A DNA stretch of 64,000 nt from Microcoleus sp. AS-A8 (GCA_039962225.1 JAMPKV010000002.1:1-64000), one strand, 5' to 3'. Shown: positions 1 to 9,332, counted from the first letter of the stretch. Translations and numbers: made by a program. Notes: a model not told the origin generated them from the letters alone.

Positions 1-1
1 A

Positions 2-328
2 GGCTATAACCTCGAAGGTTCACAAGCTTCATCAGATAGATTAGTCCGTTTAGTATTGTTAATTGCCCTCGCTATGTCTGCTGCTTGGTTGCAGGGTCAA
101 CACACCTCAACTGGAGGTCAATCTTCCTATATTTGTCGGCAAAAAGAAACCCACAGAACTCGCCGAAGACATAGCAACTTTTGGTATTGTTTGTATGGCT
201 ACAATTGGATAGCTGCTTTTCATGAGTGTCAAGATTGGGTGGAGGAATTAATCACTTCTGTTCGCAATAAGCAGGCATTTTATCAACGAGGGATAAGGGC
301 GATAACGCTTATACAGGAAGCATTTTAG
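2..328 (+). mobile_element. 3' end of an IS4-type transposase gene
   Basis: The frame is open from the left edge and ends with TAG at 326-328, so only about 108 C-terminal residues are visible. It reads GYNLEGSQASSDRLVRLVLL and continues through WLQGQ, RRRHSNFW, WVEEL and YQRGIRA. These are typical of the C-terminal part of IS4-type DDE transposases common in cyanobacteria; NLEGS..SSDRL is the region around the last catalytic residue. The DDE residues further upstream lie outside the window, so intactness cannot be judged. The first start codon inside the window (TTG at 56) is internal to the gene. Family assignment is by recognition of these motifs. Confidence 0.75.
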
Positions 329-435
329 GGCGCTTGTCGCCCCCTGAACTATTTGGAATTACTGCTTTTCCGATAGGAGAGAATACCCAAGGTTCATACT
401 TGGGGAGTGGTCGAATTGCCTTTCCCTAGGGGCAG

Positions 436-478
436 TAAAAAAGGATGAAGTCTCAAAACTTTCTAATACTTCATCCTT
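436..478 (-). terminator. Rho-independent terminator downstream of coaBC
   Basis: A perfect 11-bp stem (441-451 with 468-478, AAGGATGAAGT/ACTTCATCCTT) is followed on the minus strand by a T run. It lies 29 bases past the coaBC stop codon and so probably ends the DUF2555-coaBC transcript. Confidence 0.75.
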
Positions 479-506
479 GATAGTCTTTTGATTGGTTTTT
501 GCTCTC

Positions 507-1766
507 TTACTCGCCTGGAATACTACTGACAAAATCAAACAAATGATGAGCGAGTTGCAATTTACTACAAGGTGAAATTTCTACCTGACGTCCCTGTTTA
601 TCGAGAAATATGGCTTGATTCGTATCGCTACCAAAACCACTGTTAGGTTTATCGATCGGATTAGCGGCGATCGCATCTAATTTCTTGTTCCGCAATTTCT
701 CTAAGGCAGGCTTGACAATATCGCCAGTTTGTGCAGCAAATCCAATTAAGCGTTGATGCGGCTGTTTGCGGTGTCCCAACTCTGCCAAGATATCCGGCAC
801 AGGTTCTAAGCGTAAAGAATTGGGAAGTAATTTTTTCGGTAACTTCTCCGGGGCATATTCAGCGGGTTTTACATCTGCCACTGCTGCTGCCATCACAATC
901 ACATCTGCATCCGGGAAGCATTCCATCATCGCTTGTCCCATCTGGGCTGCACTCACCACCGCAATGGCTCGAATGCCTAACGGTACCTCCCAGGTGATGG
1001 GGGCGTGAACCAGGGTTACTGTGGCTCCTCGGTGCAATGCCGCTTGTGCCAACGCCAGCCCCATCTTACCCGTGGAAGGATTGCCAATGAAGCGAACCGG
1101 GTCAAGATATTCCTGGGTTCCGCCAGTGCTGATTAAAACTCGCTTGCCGACTAAATCGCGCTTACCGTTCGTATGCAGGAGCGATCGCACCGAGGCCAAT
1201 ATCTCATCGGGTTCTGCCATGCGTCCAGAACCCACGCGATCGCACGCCAACAATCCTGCCTCTGGCCCCACACGATGATATCGAGAGTCACTCAGCAATT
1301 GCTGCCAGTTTCGTTGCACCGACGGCTGTTCCCACATTTGGGTATTCATCGCCGGTGCCAACAGGACGGGACAACCAGAAGCGAGTACTGTATTCGTTAG
1401 CAAATTATCGGCTAAGCCATGGGCTAACTTGCCCAAAGTATTTGCCGTCAGGGGAGCAATCACAAACACCTCAGCCCATTCCCCTAACTCAATATGCACT
1501 GGGCGGGTGTGAGTGGGTTGCCAGAAAACTGAGTCTGTATAAGCTGGATGACGCGAAAGTGTGGTTAATGTTAAGGGAGTAATAAATTCTTGAGCCGATT
1601 GCGTGAGAATAACTCTCACGTCTACCCCTGATTTAAATAAGGTAGAAATCACCTGACAAACTTTATAGGCGGCGATGCCGCCGCCTACACCAACTAGAAC
1701 TCGCCTGCCTTCCCAGCCTAGATTTTGGATTTGAGCTTTTGAAGTAGGGAGTGGCTCAGGCTTCAT
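507..1766 (-). CDS. coaBC: Bifunctional phosphopantothenoylcysteine decarboxylase / phosphopantothenate-cysteine ligase
   Basis: CoaBC makes 4'-phosphopantetheine for coenzyme A: CoaB joins cysteine to 4'-phosphopantothenate and CoaC decarboxylates the product using FMN. The 419 residues are the usual length. The N-terminal flavoprotein domain (about 20-195) shows [16 protein letters not shown] and [13 protein letters not shown], whose Cys is the expected CoaC catalytic residue. The C-terminal CoaB domain (about 205-415) begins with [19 protein letters not shown] and contains AAAVADVKP. The ATG overlaps the 3' end of the DUF2555 gene by 11 bases, so the two are probably translationally coupled. 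A terminator follows. Confidence 0.96.
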   Translation of the reverse strand: MKPEPLPTSKAQIQNLGWEGRRVLVGVGGGIAAYKVCQVISTLFKSGVDVRVILTQSAQEFITPLTLTTLSRHPAYTDSVFWQPTHTRPVHIELGEWAEVFVIAPLTANTLGKLAHGLADNLLTNTVLASGCPVLLAPAMNTQMWEQPSVQRNWQQLLSDSRYHRVGPEAGLLACDRVGSGRMAEPDEILASVRSLLHTNGKRDLVGKRVLISTGGTQEYLDPVRFIGNPSTGKMGLALAQAALHRGATVTLVHAPITWEVPLGIRAIAVVSAAQMGQAMMECFPDADVIVMAAAVADVKPAEYAPEKLPKKLLPNSLRLEPVPDILAELGHRKQPHQRLIGFAAQTGDIVKPALEKLRNKKLDAIAANPIDKPNSGFGSDTNQAIFLDKQGRQVEISPCSKLQLAHHLFDFVSSIPGE

Positions 1767-1974
1767 CGTAGCCTTCTAGATCGAGCAAGTAGAGATAGGG
1801 TTCGATTAGCTCTGGACGCTGAAATGCTAAGGCACGCAGTAAATGCCAATCGTCGAGTCCCTCAAAAGCATTCGTGTAATCATCCCGTTCTAAACGTCCA
1901 GCTAGCTCTGCAACGTCATCTGCCGTGAGAGCCATTAAATCGCGCTCCCGAATAGTTAAGGTTAAAGTTGCCAT
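1756..1974 (-). CDS. DUF2555 family small cyanobacterial protein
   Basis: This 72-residue acidic protein contains [18 protein letters not shown], then [20 protein letters not shown] and ends in a [13 protein letters not shown] tail. The pattern matches the DUF2555 family, found in cyanobacteria and with no known function. It has no signal peptide or membrane segment. It is the first gene of a two-gene unit with coaBC and overlaps it. The ATG start follows an A/G-rich stretch. The association with coaBC suggests co-expression only; nothing in the sequence shows a direct role in CoA synthesis. Confidence 0.85.
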   Translation of the reverse strand: MATLTLTIRERDLMALTADDVAELAGRLERDDYTNAFEGLDDWHLLRALAFQRPELIEPYLYLLDLEGYDEA

Positions 1975-2199
1975 TGCTCACGCCTCCCTTGATTAGCCTC
2001 TATGTCCAATGCTAAATAGCTTTAACATCCGCTTATCCTATTATCCCTATTACTTGACAGGACTCGGTTGAAAACTACGAAGTATTAAGTGAAGGTGGTG
2101 TGAATTTTTAAGGCTGTCCTCACAAAAGTCAATCAAATCACCTTCGAGTTGGCTCGAAACTAAGCAGGAATGCGGTAACTGTTCTAGGTTTGGCGTGAT

Positions 2200-2826
2200 T
2201 TAAGCTGGGGCGGAGCCAGTATTAACTAAAATAAACTCCCGCAGGATCTCCATGACATCGGGTCGAATTTCATGCCCCATCTCAAATTCTTTGTACTGCA
2301 TGGGTGCCCCTAGGCTGAGTAAATAATCTCGTACTCTTTGAGCTGCTGTGATCGGCACAACCGTATCTTGTCTCCCATGCACAATTAAGACCGATGGTAA
2401 AGGAGGCTCAATATCTTGCGGTGTTCGATGCAGATAGCCGCTCATACAGATTAAACCCCCTAGCGGTAACATTAAGCCGACATCGAGGGTCATCGCGCCA
2501 CCTTGGGAAAAGCCACTCAAAATCGTGGACTCCAGGGGAACGCCTGTCCTACTTTCTAAAGACTTGAGCCACTCTTCTAGCAGTTCTTGGCTGAGGGTTA
2601 AACCCTTATAATCTTCCCTGGCTAAGTCGTACCACATCTTGCCTCCGGCTACCTGAGGGTGAGAAAAAGGAGCATTAGGAAGCAGGAAGTGGTAATTGGG
2701 CAGGTTCAACATGGGCACGAGAGAAGCCAAATCTTGGGCGTTGGCTCCCCAGCCGTGTAAGATTACGATCAGTCCAGTGGGGGTCTGACCCGAAGCTGGG
2801 GGAATTGAAATAGCGTCGAGAGACAG
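2200..2826 (-). CDS. Alpha/beta-hydrolase, phospholipase/carboxylesterase family, probable CTG start
   Basis: This is a serine esterase of the Abhydrolase_2 (carboxylesterase/YpfH-like) group, about 209 residues. From the proposed start the oxyanion-hole motif HGWGANAQDL lies near residue 25, the nucleophile elbow SGFSQGG has its Ser near residue 107, and the acid and base are in VHGRQDTVVP and EMGHE. The first conventional start (TTG, 2730) would remove HGWG and leave a dead enzyme. The frame is open upstream to about 2846 but has no ATG, GTG or TTG there. AGGAG (2834-2838) sits 7 bases before a CTG at 2826-2824, which I take as the start; an ATG-to-AAG mutation at 2832-2830 is the alternative. 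Substrate unknown. Confidence 0.85.
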   Translation of the reverse strand: MSLDAISIPPASGQTPTGLIVILHGWGANAQDLASLVPMLNLPNYHFLLPNAPFSHPQVAGGKMWYDLAREDYKGLTLSQELLEEWLKSLESRTGVPLESTILSGFSQGGAMTLDVGLMLPLGGLICMSGYLHRTPQDIEPPLPSVLIVHGRQDTVVPITAAQRVRDYLLSLGAPMQYKEFEMGHEIRPDVMEILREFILVNTGSAPA

Positions 2827-2908
2827 AGCCTTACTCCTAAAGAATGCAACTCACTATTTGTAATAGATGTGAAGCTGATATTCTAAAGGATTTTTTCGTA
2901 AATGGCGC

Positions 2909-3535
2909 TCACCAATCCGCAATATTTTTGAAGCTGTCCGTCAGGATAATATGGCGATCGCGATCGATAGTAATTGCGCCTTCACGTTTCAGCTTGCTGA
3001 GGAGTCGTGTGACGGTTACTCGTGTGGTGCCGATAGCATTGGCTAAGTTCTGGTGAGTCAGACGCACTCTGAGACGAGTCCCTTCCGGCATCGGTTCACC
3101 CATTTCTTGCTTCATCAGCAAGAACAGTTGCTGCAAGCGTTCTTCAACCCGGCGCTGACCTGAAATCGCGAGCAACGCTTCTGTCTGCCGCATCCGACGT
3201 ACCATCTGCGGTAAAACGATCTGAGACAGGCGTGCAGAAGCGTTGATTTCTGCTAAAGAAAACCAAATGAGATGAACATCAGACAGAGCTGTTGCTTGGT
3301 AAGAGTGCAGCAAGGAGAACCACTGACCAAAAAACATGGAAGGGTCTGCCCAACCCAGCCACACCTCTTCACCATTCAGGCATGGTGTACTTAACTGCAC
3401 GAGTCCCTGGCACACCTGCCAGACACCCTGGGAAACGAGTGGGATGCCTTCGCCTTTGGCATAAAAATGTAAGCGGCGTCCTTCCCTTAACTCATTGTGT
3501 TCGAGTTCGAGAATTGCTCTGGTAGCTTGGGGCAT
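2909..3535 (-). CDS. Crp/Fnr-family transcriptional regulator
   Basis: The N-terminal part (about 1-120) resembles a cyclic-nucleotide-binding-like beta-roll (FYAKGEGIPLVSQGVWQVCQ), followed by a long dimerisation helix (RRVEERLQQLFLLMKQE) and a C-terminal winged helix with recognition sequence LANAIGTTRVTVTRLLSKLK. The helix matches the NtcA/Crp type of DNA-binding motif. No iron-sulfur cysteine cluster of the FNR type is evident, and cAMP-contacting residues cannot be confirmed by eye. I chose the ATG at 3535; a GTG at 3598 in the same frame would add 21 residues but lacks a ribosome site. Target genes are unknown. Confidence 0.85.
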   Translation of the reverse strand: MPQATRAILELEHNELREGRRLHFYAKGEGIPLVSQGVWQVCQGLVQLSTPCLNGEEVWLGWADPSMFFGQWFSLLHSYQATALSDVHLIWFSLAEINASARLSQIVLPQMVRRMRQTEALLAISGQRRVEERLQQLFLLMKQEMGEPMPEGTRLRVRLTHQNLANAIGTTRVTVTRLLSKLKREGAITIDRDRHIILTDSFKNIADW

Positions 3536-3674
3536 GAGGTGCAACTCTTTTGGTGCTGTGTACAACTGGCGTAGATTGCCAGCCCTACTGTAAGCCACCC
3601 AGGTAAAGGCTGGGTAATCCCAAGATTAAGCACTTAGTCTGCCAGCCAGGGCAATTCCTCACTTGTCTTGAATC

Positions 3675-4664
3675 CTAAGGTGTTTTTGGAGCAACAGGTT
3701 TGAGCAAGGTCTGATGCAAATCTCTTCGGGTTTTGGGATTGAGATATCGCTGCTGTAAAGGCCGCCACTCCTGCCAAGCTTGGTAACGCGCTTCTGTGAA
3801 CTGACTAGCCATCGTTGGCAGTTGAGCGATATTTCCTGAATCTAGGCTTGCTTTCAAAAATTCAGCTAATACGAAACTGTCTTGAATGTGCCCCAAAATG
3901 CTTTGGATATTTTTGATGTCTTTGACATAATCCTCATAAGTAGAGGGATAGAAGTCTGTAAAGAGTTCCATCTGATAGCGCACTCGCTTGGCTTGTTTCC
4001 GCAAGCTATGAAGACTATCTCCATGCGCGGTTAAAAGCTGCACCACGATTTCTGAATTCAGGCCGCTGGGAGCAGCAATCTCTCCATCCGTCAGCTTTAC
4101 GCCGACGAGCCAAGCTGGATGAAGCAAAAATTGACTCACGAGGGGTAGGAGCAATTCTGGCAAAATCTCATCAATGGGAAATTCCGCAAATTCCCCATAA
4201 CTCGGTTGGTTTAGCCAGTTTTGAAACCCCTGTTTGAGTTCCTCATAGCGTCCCTCTTTGAGAGTTGTTTGAACCAGCTCTAATGATTTTTGACGCTGCT
4301 TTTTGAGGGTTGCCAAAACTTTTTTGAGAGCGTCTTGTTCGGAGGGCGGTAGGGTCGGGAGGTACTGATTTTTCAGGGTGTCTTGCAGTACATCGATATC
4401 CCGTAACTCACCTAATTGTCGGGCAATTTTGGCAATTTTTTTCTCTTGAGCGGCTGTTGGGAGTGAGAGGGCGGGGGCAAAACCATGAACGGCTGTACGC
4501 AGACGGCGCATCCCGACGCGCATTTGATGTAAAGCTTCTGGGTCTTTGTCGGCGAGAACGTCGCTTTCGTATTTAAGCGTTTTTTGAAAGTGTTTTTCGA
4601 TAGCTAGATACGCCCAATAACCTAATGTTTTTGGTGCTAACCCTGTAGTTTTTGTCATCGGCAC
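3675..4664 (-). CDS. CHAD domain-containing protein
   Basis: This 329-residue protein is a CHAD (conserved histidine alpha-helical) domain along nearly its whole length. Visible landmarks are LHQMRVGMRRLRTAVHGF near residue 45, LRDIDVLQDTL near 90, HSLRKQAKRVRYQMELF near 215 and ILGHIQDSFV near 250. CHAD domains bind polyphosphate and are often linked to CYTH triphosphatases; here it stands alone with no CYTH domain. It is helical and probably cytoplasmic. Two small inverted repeats lie upstream (4665-4767). Confidence 0.9.
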   Translation of the reverse strand: MPMTKTTGLAPKTLGYWAYLAIEKHFQKTLKYESDVLADKDPEALHQMRVGMRRLRTAVHGFAPALSLPTAAQEKKIAKIARQLGELRDIDVLQDTLKNQYLPTLPPSEQDALKKVLATLKKQRQKSLELVQTTLKEGRYEELKQGFQNWLNQPSYGEFAEFPIDEILPELLLPLVSQFLLHPAWLVGVKLTDGEIAAPSGLNSEIVVQLLTAHGDSLHSLRKQAKRVRYQMELFTDFYPSTYEDYVKDIKNIQSILGHIQDSFVLAEFLKASLDSGNIAQLPTMASQFTEARYQAWQEWRPLQQRYLNPKTRRDLHQTLLKPVAPKTP

Positions 4665-4726
4665 AAGAGGCAGGCTTTCATGTGAACAAAATTGAAAGCC
4701 TTATTTCAGTAATTAAGTTTAAGCAC

Positions 4727-4748
4727 TTCAGCTTAACATAAAGCTGAA
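4727..4748. repeat. Short hairpin between unknown gene and CHAD gene
   Basis: TTCAGCTT (4727-4734) pairs with AAGCTGAA (4741-4748) around a six-base loop. It lies in the roughly 100-base gap between two minus-strand genes and may attenuate or end the upstream transcript. No T run of terminator quality follows on the minus strand. Confidence 0.4.
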
Positions 4749-4767
4749 TATACGTTTGTGATATAGA

Positions 4768-5481
4768 CTACTTGAGCCAAGAGGGTTGGGTAATGTCCAT
4801 AGGACGGGCAACCCATAAGTCATAACGAGCTGAAGATATGCCCGAAGCTAGATGCTTTAAAAAGGGTTTTCCGGTCCAGATTTGACAACTACAAACCGTC
4901 TTTTGATTTTGCAGTTCAAACCCACCTAGAGTAGGGATAAGCTGCAAAAATTCAATATGCCAGTGTGCGGGTTCAACGGCAATATGAGAGGATTGAGAGT
5001 CTGTTTCATCAGAGTTGGAATGCCGAAAATCGTGCTTAATGGCCAGAGGCAGAAAGTCGATATCCAGCAAATAAGACTCGAATCCTTGCTGCTGAGCAAA
5101 TTTGATCACATCTGGCCAGTCATGCATTGGGATTTGTTCACCATCACGGTGGCTGTCTTGAGTGAAGCAGAATCCTCCAAACAGCCAAATCAGTTGAGCG
5201 ACGATGCTCTCTACACGGGGGAGATCACGAGCTAAGAGTTCCACATCTTCTGGTAAAAGCATACGACCGGGTACACACCACCAGTATTCCCAAAAGGTAT
5301 CGGCATCAAAAAAAACAAGACGTTTGACGACTCCAGGAATGTGTTCTCGCCGCTGTATCTCCCGGATTTCTTGCACAGAAGCACTCCGATGATCAGGAAT
5401 CGACAATTCCAAATTCTGCTCCAGGGGATGTGGGGGCGCAAGCAGTAGTTCCTCAGGAATCAAGGAATCAAAGTCAATCAC
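4768..5481 (-). CDS. Unrecognised 237-residue protein
   Basis: I do not recognise this family. The protein starts MIDFDSLIPEELL, is rich in aromatic and acidic residues (DADTFWEYWWCVPGRM near residue 60) and has no signal peptide or membrane segment. A central stretch (QDSHRDGEQIPMHDWPDVIKFAQQQG) and a C-terminal WVARPMDITQPSWLK are the most distinctive parts. Codon use and the HIP1-poor but normal composition resemble neighbouring genes, and the frame is long and uninterrupted, so it is likely real. It is on the same strand as the CHAD gene, 103 bases upstream. Confidence 0.65.
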   Translation of the reverse strand: MIDFDSLIPEELLLAPPHPLEQNLELSIPDHRSASVQEIREIQRREHIPGVVKRLVFFDADTFWEYWWCVPGRMLLPEDVELLARDLPRVESIVAQLIWLFGGFCFTQDSHRDGEQIPMHDWPDVIKFAQQQGFESYLLDIDFLPLAIKHDFRHSNSDETDSQSSHIAVEPAHWHIEFLQLIPTLGGFELQNQKTVCSCQIWTGKPFLKHLASGISSARYDLWVARPMDITQPSWLK

Positions 5482-6532
5482 AGGCTATCTCCTATGTCGC
5501 TAATAGAGTCCGTTCTTGGAGTTGAATAGCACAAAACGTTGAAAATGGTAACTGTAGCTTGCCGACGCTGACACGCAACCCTTATCTTTATAGAATAGGT
5601 TTTTTAGAATTGGCTTCTTGCCGTTCGAGGGCACATTCAATTGACCATGCCCACGATCTTTGCACTTAGAGTGCTTCTGTAGGATTGGAACGGATGAGTG
5701 CCAAACCTGGCGCTTTGTTTAAAGCACGTTATAGTTCTAAAGACAGATTATTCAGTAAGCACTAGCTAAACGGAACACAATCCTGATCCAACTGTATGAC
5801 GCCGAGCCAAGACTTGGGAGCAGCAGTCAAGTCCACCGGGGCATTTAAGACAAGAGACTTTTCCAGTTTGATGCCGAGACCTGGCTGGAAGCAAAACCAG
5901 CTGTTCTGGGAAGGGTTTTTGTAGCGGTTGTGACAGCAGGCATTGGGTAAACCCAAATACAGACGGAAGTTCTTCTGTGATTCCGTCTGATCAAATTAGT
6001 GCAGGATATGAGGGAGGTGACATAAGCTGAGTCGCCTGAAAACAGCTTTCTTTGTTTCACAGAGGTTATGGACACCATCAATCATGACTCTATCGAGAGT
6101 CCCTATGGCTAGGGAAGATTTCCTGCGCTCAGCTTGAGATAACTCACTGATGTTCGAGCGGGAGATAACTCTTAGCCGTTGAGAGAGTGAAAAGGCTAGC
6201 TCTTAACTGAGCAAAAGTCTTTAAGTAAACTCTACTTTCTTAATAAAATCCTATTCGTTTTCCTCTGCTCTGATCATTTTTTCATTCATTGCATGGCTTG
6301 AGATTTTTAATTGAGCCATGAGTCAAAAACGATTGATAGTTCTTAGATTGCACAAAGAATCTAAAATCAACGTCTTGACACACTAATCTTCTTTTGGTCA
6401 AACATTACTCAATTACTCAACCTTAGTAAGTTCCAAGGAGTTATTAGCTAACCTTTGCCACCTGAGCGTTCTTTTAAGAAAATCAGGTCGAGCCTGGAGC
6501 TGATAAACAGCAAGGAAAATCAGGCAAAATTT
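5482..6532. other. Long intergenic region, no convincing gene
   Basis: About 1 kb without a recognised gene. A minus-strand frame at about 5762-5996 (FDQTESQKNFRLYLGLPNAC and onward) is open but matches nothing I know and lacks a good start, so it may be a remnant. GAGATAACTC occurs twice (6136-6145 and 6162-6171), 26 bases apart. The last 200 bases are AT-rich and probably hold the promoter of the pentapeptide gene. Confidence 0.4.
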
Positions 6533-7600
6533 ATGAAAGCAAGCGAATTTTCAACTGAAAGCGAACTTTTGAGTCGGCACGAAACAGGAGAACGAAATTT
6601 TTCAGGTGCCAAACTCAGTGGAGTCGATTTAAGTGGCTCTAATCTCAATCGGATCAATCTCAGTTCAGCCCATCTGAATGGGGCTAATTTAACAAAGACT
6701 AAGCTAATTAGAGCGAATCTCAGCAATGCCGATTTGAGGGTAGCCAATTTCACAAAAGCACAACTCATTGAAACCACTCTCTCACGAGCAGACCTGACTC
6801 AGGCCATTTTGAGTGAAGCAGATTTGAGTGGAGCCATTTTATCGGGTGCATTGCTATCGGGAGCCGACTTGAAATGGGCTACTTTGATCGGTACCAGCCT
6901 GATTGGGGCCTTGATCAAAGGGGCAAAACTGACAAAAGTAAACTTGACTGGAGCAACATTAAGCCGAGCTATTCTCGTCCAAGCGGATTTGAAAAAGGCC
7001 ATATTAAATCGAGCCATTCTTGGTGAAGCTGATTTGAGTGAAGCCAACCTGAGTGGAGCGAGTTTGATTCGGGCTTATTTGAATCGAGTGAACTTGCGTC
7101 GGGCTAATCTGGAAGAGGCTGATCTAAGTGAAGCCGATCTCAAAGGGGCGAATCTGAGTGGGGCGAATCTGAGTGGGGCGAATCTGAGTGGCGCTGATTT
7201 GCGGGAGGCCAATTTAAGCCATGCTGATTTGAGTGGCGCTGACTTGCAAGGAGCAAATCTAACGCGAGCGAACCTGGCTGAAGTGCTGCTGAAGAAGGCT
7301 AACTTACGAGGAGCAGAACTGAGTAAAGCCAACTTGCACAAAGCGAATTTGTCTAAAGCGAATTTGTCGGGTGCGAATCTGCTTGAGGCTAATTTGCTGG
7401 ACGCCAACTTAAGCCAGGCCAATTTGCTGCGATCGGGTTTGTTACTCACTTATTTAACCAATGCTAATCTCAGTAGCACTAATCTGAATGAAGCCAATTT
7501 AATTGGAGCCAATTTAGAGGGAGCCAATTTAAGTGAAGCCTCCTTGGAAGGTGCAATCATGCCCAATGGTACAATCTATTGCCAAACTGACCGAGTATAG
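6533..7600 (+). CDS. Pentapeptide-repeat protein
   Basis: After a short lead (SEFSTESELLSRHETGERNF) nearly the whole chain is pentapeptide repeats of A(N/D)LXX type, for example GANLSGANLSGANLSGADLR. These repeats fold as a right-handed quadrilateral beta-helix. The lead resembles the usual E-L-L-x-R-Y-x-x-G-E-R-N-F start of cyanobacterial members, which is why I prefer the ATG at 6533 over an in-frame TTG at 6455; the TTG form would be 381 residues and the ATG form 355. No catalytic domain, signal peptide or membrane segment is present. The cellular role is unknown; such proteins are common in cyanobacteria. The repeated codons make the DNA low in complexity and produce long false frames on the other strand. 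Confidence 0.9.
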   Translation: MKASEFSTESELLSRHETGERNFSGAKLSGVDLSGSNLNRINLSSAHLNGANLTKTKLIRANLSNADLRVANFTKAQLIETTLSRADLTQAILSEADLSGAILSGALLSGADLKWATLIGTSLIGALIKGAKLTKVNLTGATLSRAILVQADLKKAILNRAILGEADLSEANLSGASLIRAYLNRVNLRRANLEEADLSEADLKGANLSGANLSGANLSGADLREANLSHADLSGADLQGANLTRANLAEVLLKKANLRGAELSKANLHKANLSKANLSGANLLEANLLDANLSQANLLRSGLLLTYLTNANLSSTNLNEANLIGANLEGANLSEASLEGAIMPNGTIYCQTDRV

Positions 7601-8007
7601 TTCCTGTTTCGGCTTAGGGCATAACCCAAAAGAAGTCTGTTAGGGGCATAAATGACCCGTAAGGTGGGCATGACCCACCTTACAAAAGACCGCATTATTT
7701 TTCCTGACGTAAAACTCAGATTTTGAACCTTAAAACCTACATTTTCCACTCGCCAAGTGTCACGTTACGTAATTTCTGGTAATGGCTAATGGCAAGATTT
7801 TTTGGGGATGCGTCACCTAAACATCTGCCTCCTTGTATAGCCAAAGGCACCGGAGCGACCGCCGGAGCTCATACGAGGACTTTAGTGAGGATGAGGAGGT
7901 ATTGGAGTTCATACGAGGAGGCAGAAGGCAAATGGCAAAAGATTGACGGCTCAAGGTTTCAGTATTGGGTGAGAGTCAATCTTTTGCCTTGGCGACTGCT
8001 ATAAAAC
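7601..8007. other. Intergenic region with a hairpin and repeat copies
   Basis: GTAAGGTGGG (7659-7668) pairs perfectly with CCCACCTTAC (7674-7683) around a five-base loop, and no T run follows. At 7861-7880 and 7903-7919 are two short copies of a CCGGAG(C/T)TCATACGAGGA repeat that also occurs near 9165 and 40026. TTGCCTTGGCGACTGCTA at about 7985-8002 recurs at about 19511-19528. I see no gene. Confidence 0.6.
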
Positions 8008-8292
8008 TCAGGGACATCGCGCCGCGAAGTGAGATTCTTCTAGTAATTCTGAAAATTTTTGTGATAACCCTAGGGAGGACAAGGTTGCACTGTGCTGTAA
8101 TTCTTCTTTCCTGGGTTGGCGAACAGGTATATTCTTACTGAGCCAATGCTGCTGACTTACTTGAGCGTCTTGCCAGTTAGCTAAGTCTGGCATTTCTTGG
8201 TGACAGTGGCTACAAAACCAGAAGCTTCTTTTGAAAGAAATATGTCTAAGTAAGGGTTGTGAACAACAAGGACATGAATGTTTTTTCAACAT
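8008..8292 (-). CDS. Small zinc-ribbon-like protein
   Basis: This 94-residue protein carries two Cys pairs, CPCC near residue 8 and FWFCSHCHQEMP near residue 32. The spacing suits a single zinc ribbon (CxxC-x19-CxxC) at the N terminus. The rest (QHWLSKNIPVRQPRKEELQH and on) is polar without known motif. Members of this size occur in cyanobacterial genomes without assigned function. The start is an ATG at 8292, and an AT-rich promoter region lies upstream. Confidence 0.6.
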   Translation of the reverse strand: MLKKHSCPCCSQPLLRHISFKRSFWFCSHCHQEMPDLANWQDAQVSQQHWLSKNIPVRQPRKEELQHSATLSSLGLSQKFSELLEESHFAARCP

Positions 8293-8769
8293 AATTATCT
8301 TTATTTCCTCTCATAAGTTAGAGGATATGCTCGTGGCTTTTATCAAAAAATCCTATTTCTATTCTTCCTTGTTTTTTGATAAAAATTAGTTTACTTTTTC
8401 AAAGATTGGTAAACAAATATTAATTCAAAAGATAAGTTAAAATCGGTAAAAAGTAAACGTAAAATTTAACAAAAAATTGGAGTCAATTCTTAATAAATTC
8501 GAGGACAGTGACTGACTCAAGTGGCTTCCTGTAAGGGGTAGAGGGCTGACTTCTTTTTTTACGCTACATTAGCTGTACTCATTAAGAAGGTATTGAATTG
8601 TTTCATTTTGTTCAAATTTGACCTAAATAAATAGATGATTGACCGCTCAATCTTTCAGAAGTAAAACATTAGCTTTCTGGAAAATCTTTTGACGGTTTCT
8701 AAATCCAACGATAAGTAGTGTCTTGCTATTTCTTAATGTAGCAGAACCTGCTATTTTATATTGATATTA
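8293..8769. other. AT-rich intergenic region with an inverted repeat
   Basis: No gene is seen. TTTTATCAAAAAA (8338-8350) pairs perfectly over 13 bp with TTTTTTGATAAAA (8372-8384). It is placed about 50 bases upstream of the zinc-ribbon gene on the minus strand. The remainder is AT-rich and probably holds promoters. Confidence 0.45.
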
Positions 8770-8982
8770 CTAGTCAAGGGATTCGACTACTCTGAGTAAG
8801 CCATGGCGCACACCGTAAAATACCCGATCAATCAGTGTCCGCTCTTGCTCATCAAGATCCTGTTGAGATACTAAAGCCCACCTGAGCATCTGCTGATCGG
8901 TATAAGTAACTCTTCGTTCCATCAAGATTTGGGCAACGCGCTCTTCGATGCTAATCGCAGAGCAAAAGAGTTGGGCTGACAT
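8770..8982 (-). CDS. Small conserved-type hypothetical protein, 70 residues
   Basis: The product reads MSAQLFCSAISIEERVAQIL, then VTYTDQQMLRWALVSQQDLD and ERTLIDRVFYGVRHGLLRVV. It is predicted helical, soluble and acidic to neutral. I have no function for it. The compact start (ATG), the balanced composition and an AT-rich leader of about 200 bases support a real gene. It resembles small cyanobacterial proteins of unknown role, but I cannot name a family. Confidence 0.6.
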   Translation of the reverse strand: MSAQLFCSAISIEERVAQILMERRVTYTDQQMLRWALVSQQDLDEQERTLIDRVFYGVRHGLLRVVESLD

Positions 8983-9164
8983 ATTATCTTTACCAAAGGG
9001 ATTTTGTATGTAACTAATATGAACTTTTTAGCAAGATTTCACTGTGATCCCTAAGAGAGATAAAGTGTGACTCGGAAATACATCCTTTTGTGATATCTGT
9101 CACAGAGTTGCTTAAGAAAATGAAGGGAAGAGACTGGAGATGAGGAAGGTCGTGGAAGACTGGG

Positions 9165-9238
9165 GCCGGAGTTCATACGGGGATGGGACAAACACCTACA
9201 AAAAACGGGTGGATGATTTTCTGTGAGTCTGCACTAAG
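9165..9238 (+). repeat. Dispersed repeat copy A
   Basis: The stretch starting GCCGGAGTTCATACGG and ending GAGTCTGCACTAAG aligns over about 75 bases with 40026-40100. Both lie between genes. Shorter relatives are at 7861-7919 and inside the histidine kinase gene at about 47374-47396. Confidence 0.7.
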
Positions 9239-9332
9239 CTGCTCGTTATTTAGTGTTACAGGGCAATCTAAGGCAGCAAATGGTTTCAGGCGCTTGCATT
9301 ATCACACTTTAGATGCGCGTCAGCTTAGTGCA
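9230..9332. repeat. 103-base segment bounded by a 12-bp inverted repeat
   Basis: TGCACTAAGCTG (9230-9241) and CAGCTTAGTGCA (9321-9332) are perfect inverted repeats with 79 bases between. The right arm runs into the stop codon of the response regulator gene. The layout resembles a very small MITE-like element, or a large hairpin in the 3' leader-out of that gene. Confidence 0.5.

Noticed and set aside
6520-7449. Long open frames on the minus strand opposite the pentapeptide gene
   Set aside because: They are by-products of the repeated GCNAA/GATCTN codons; their low-complexity residues match no protein and the plus strand fully explains the region.
7789-8004. Plus-strand frame of 71 residues after the pentapeptide gene
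   Set aside because: It consists of dispersed repeat DNA and has no protein-like composition.
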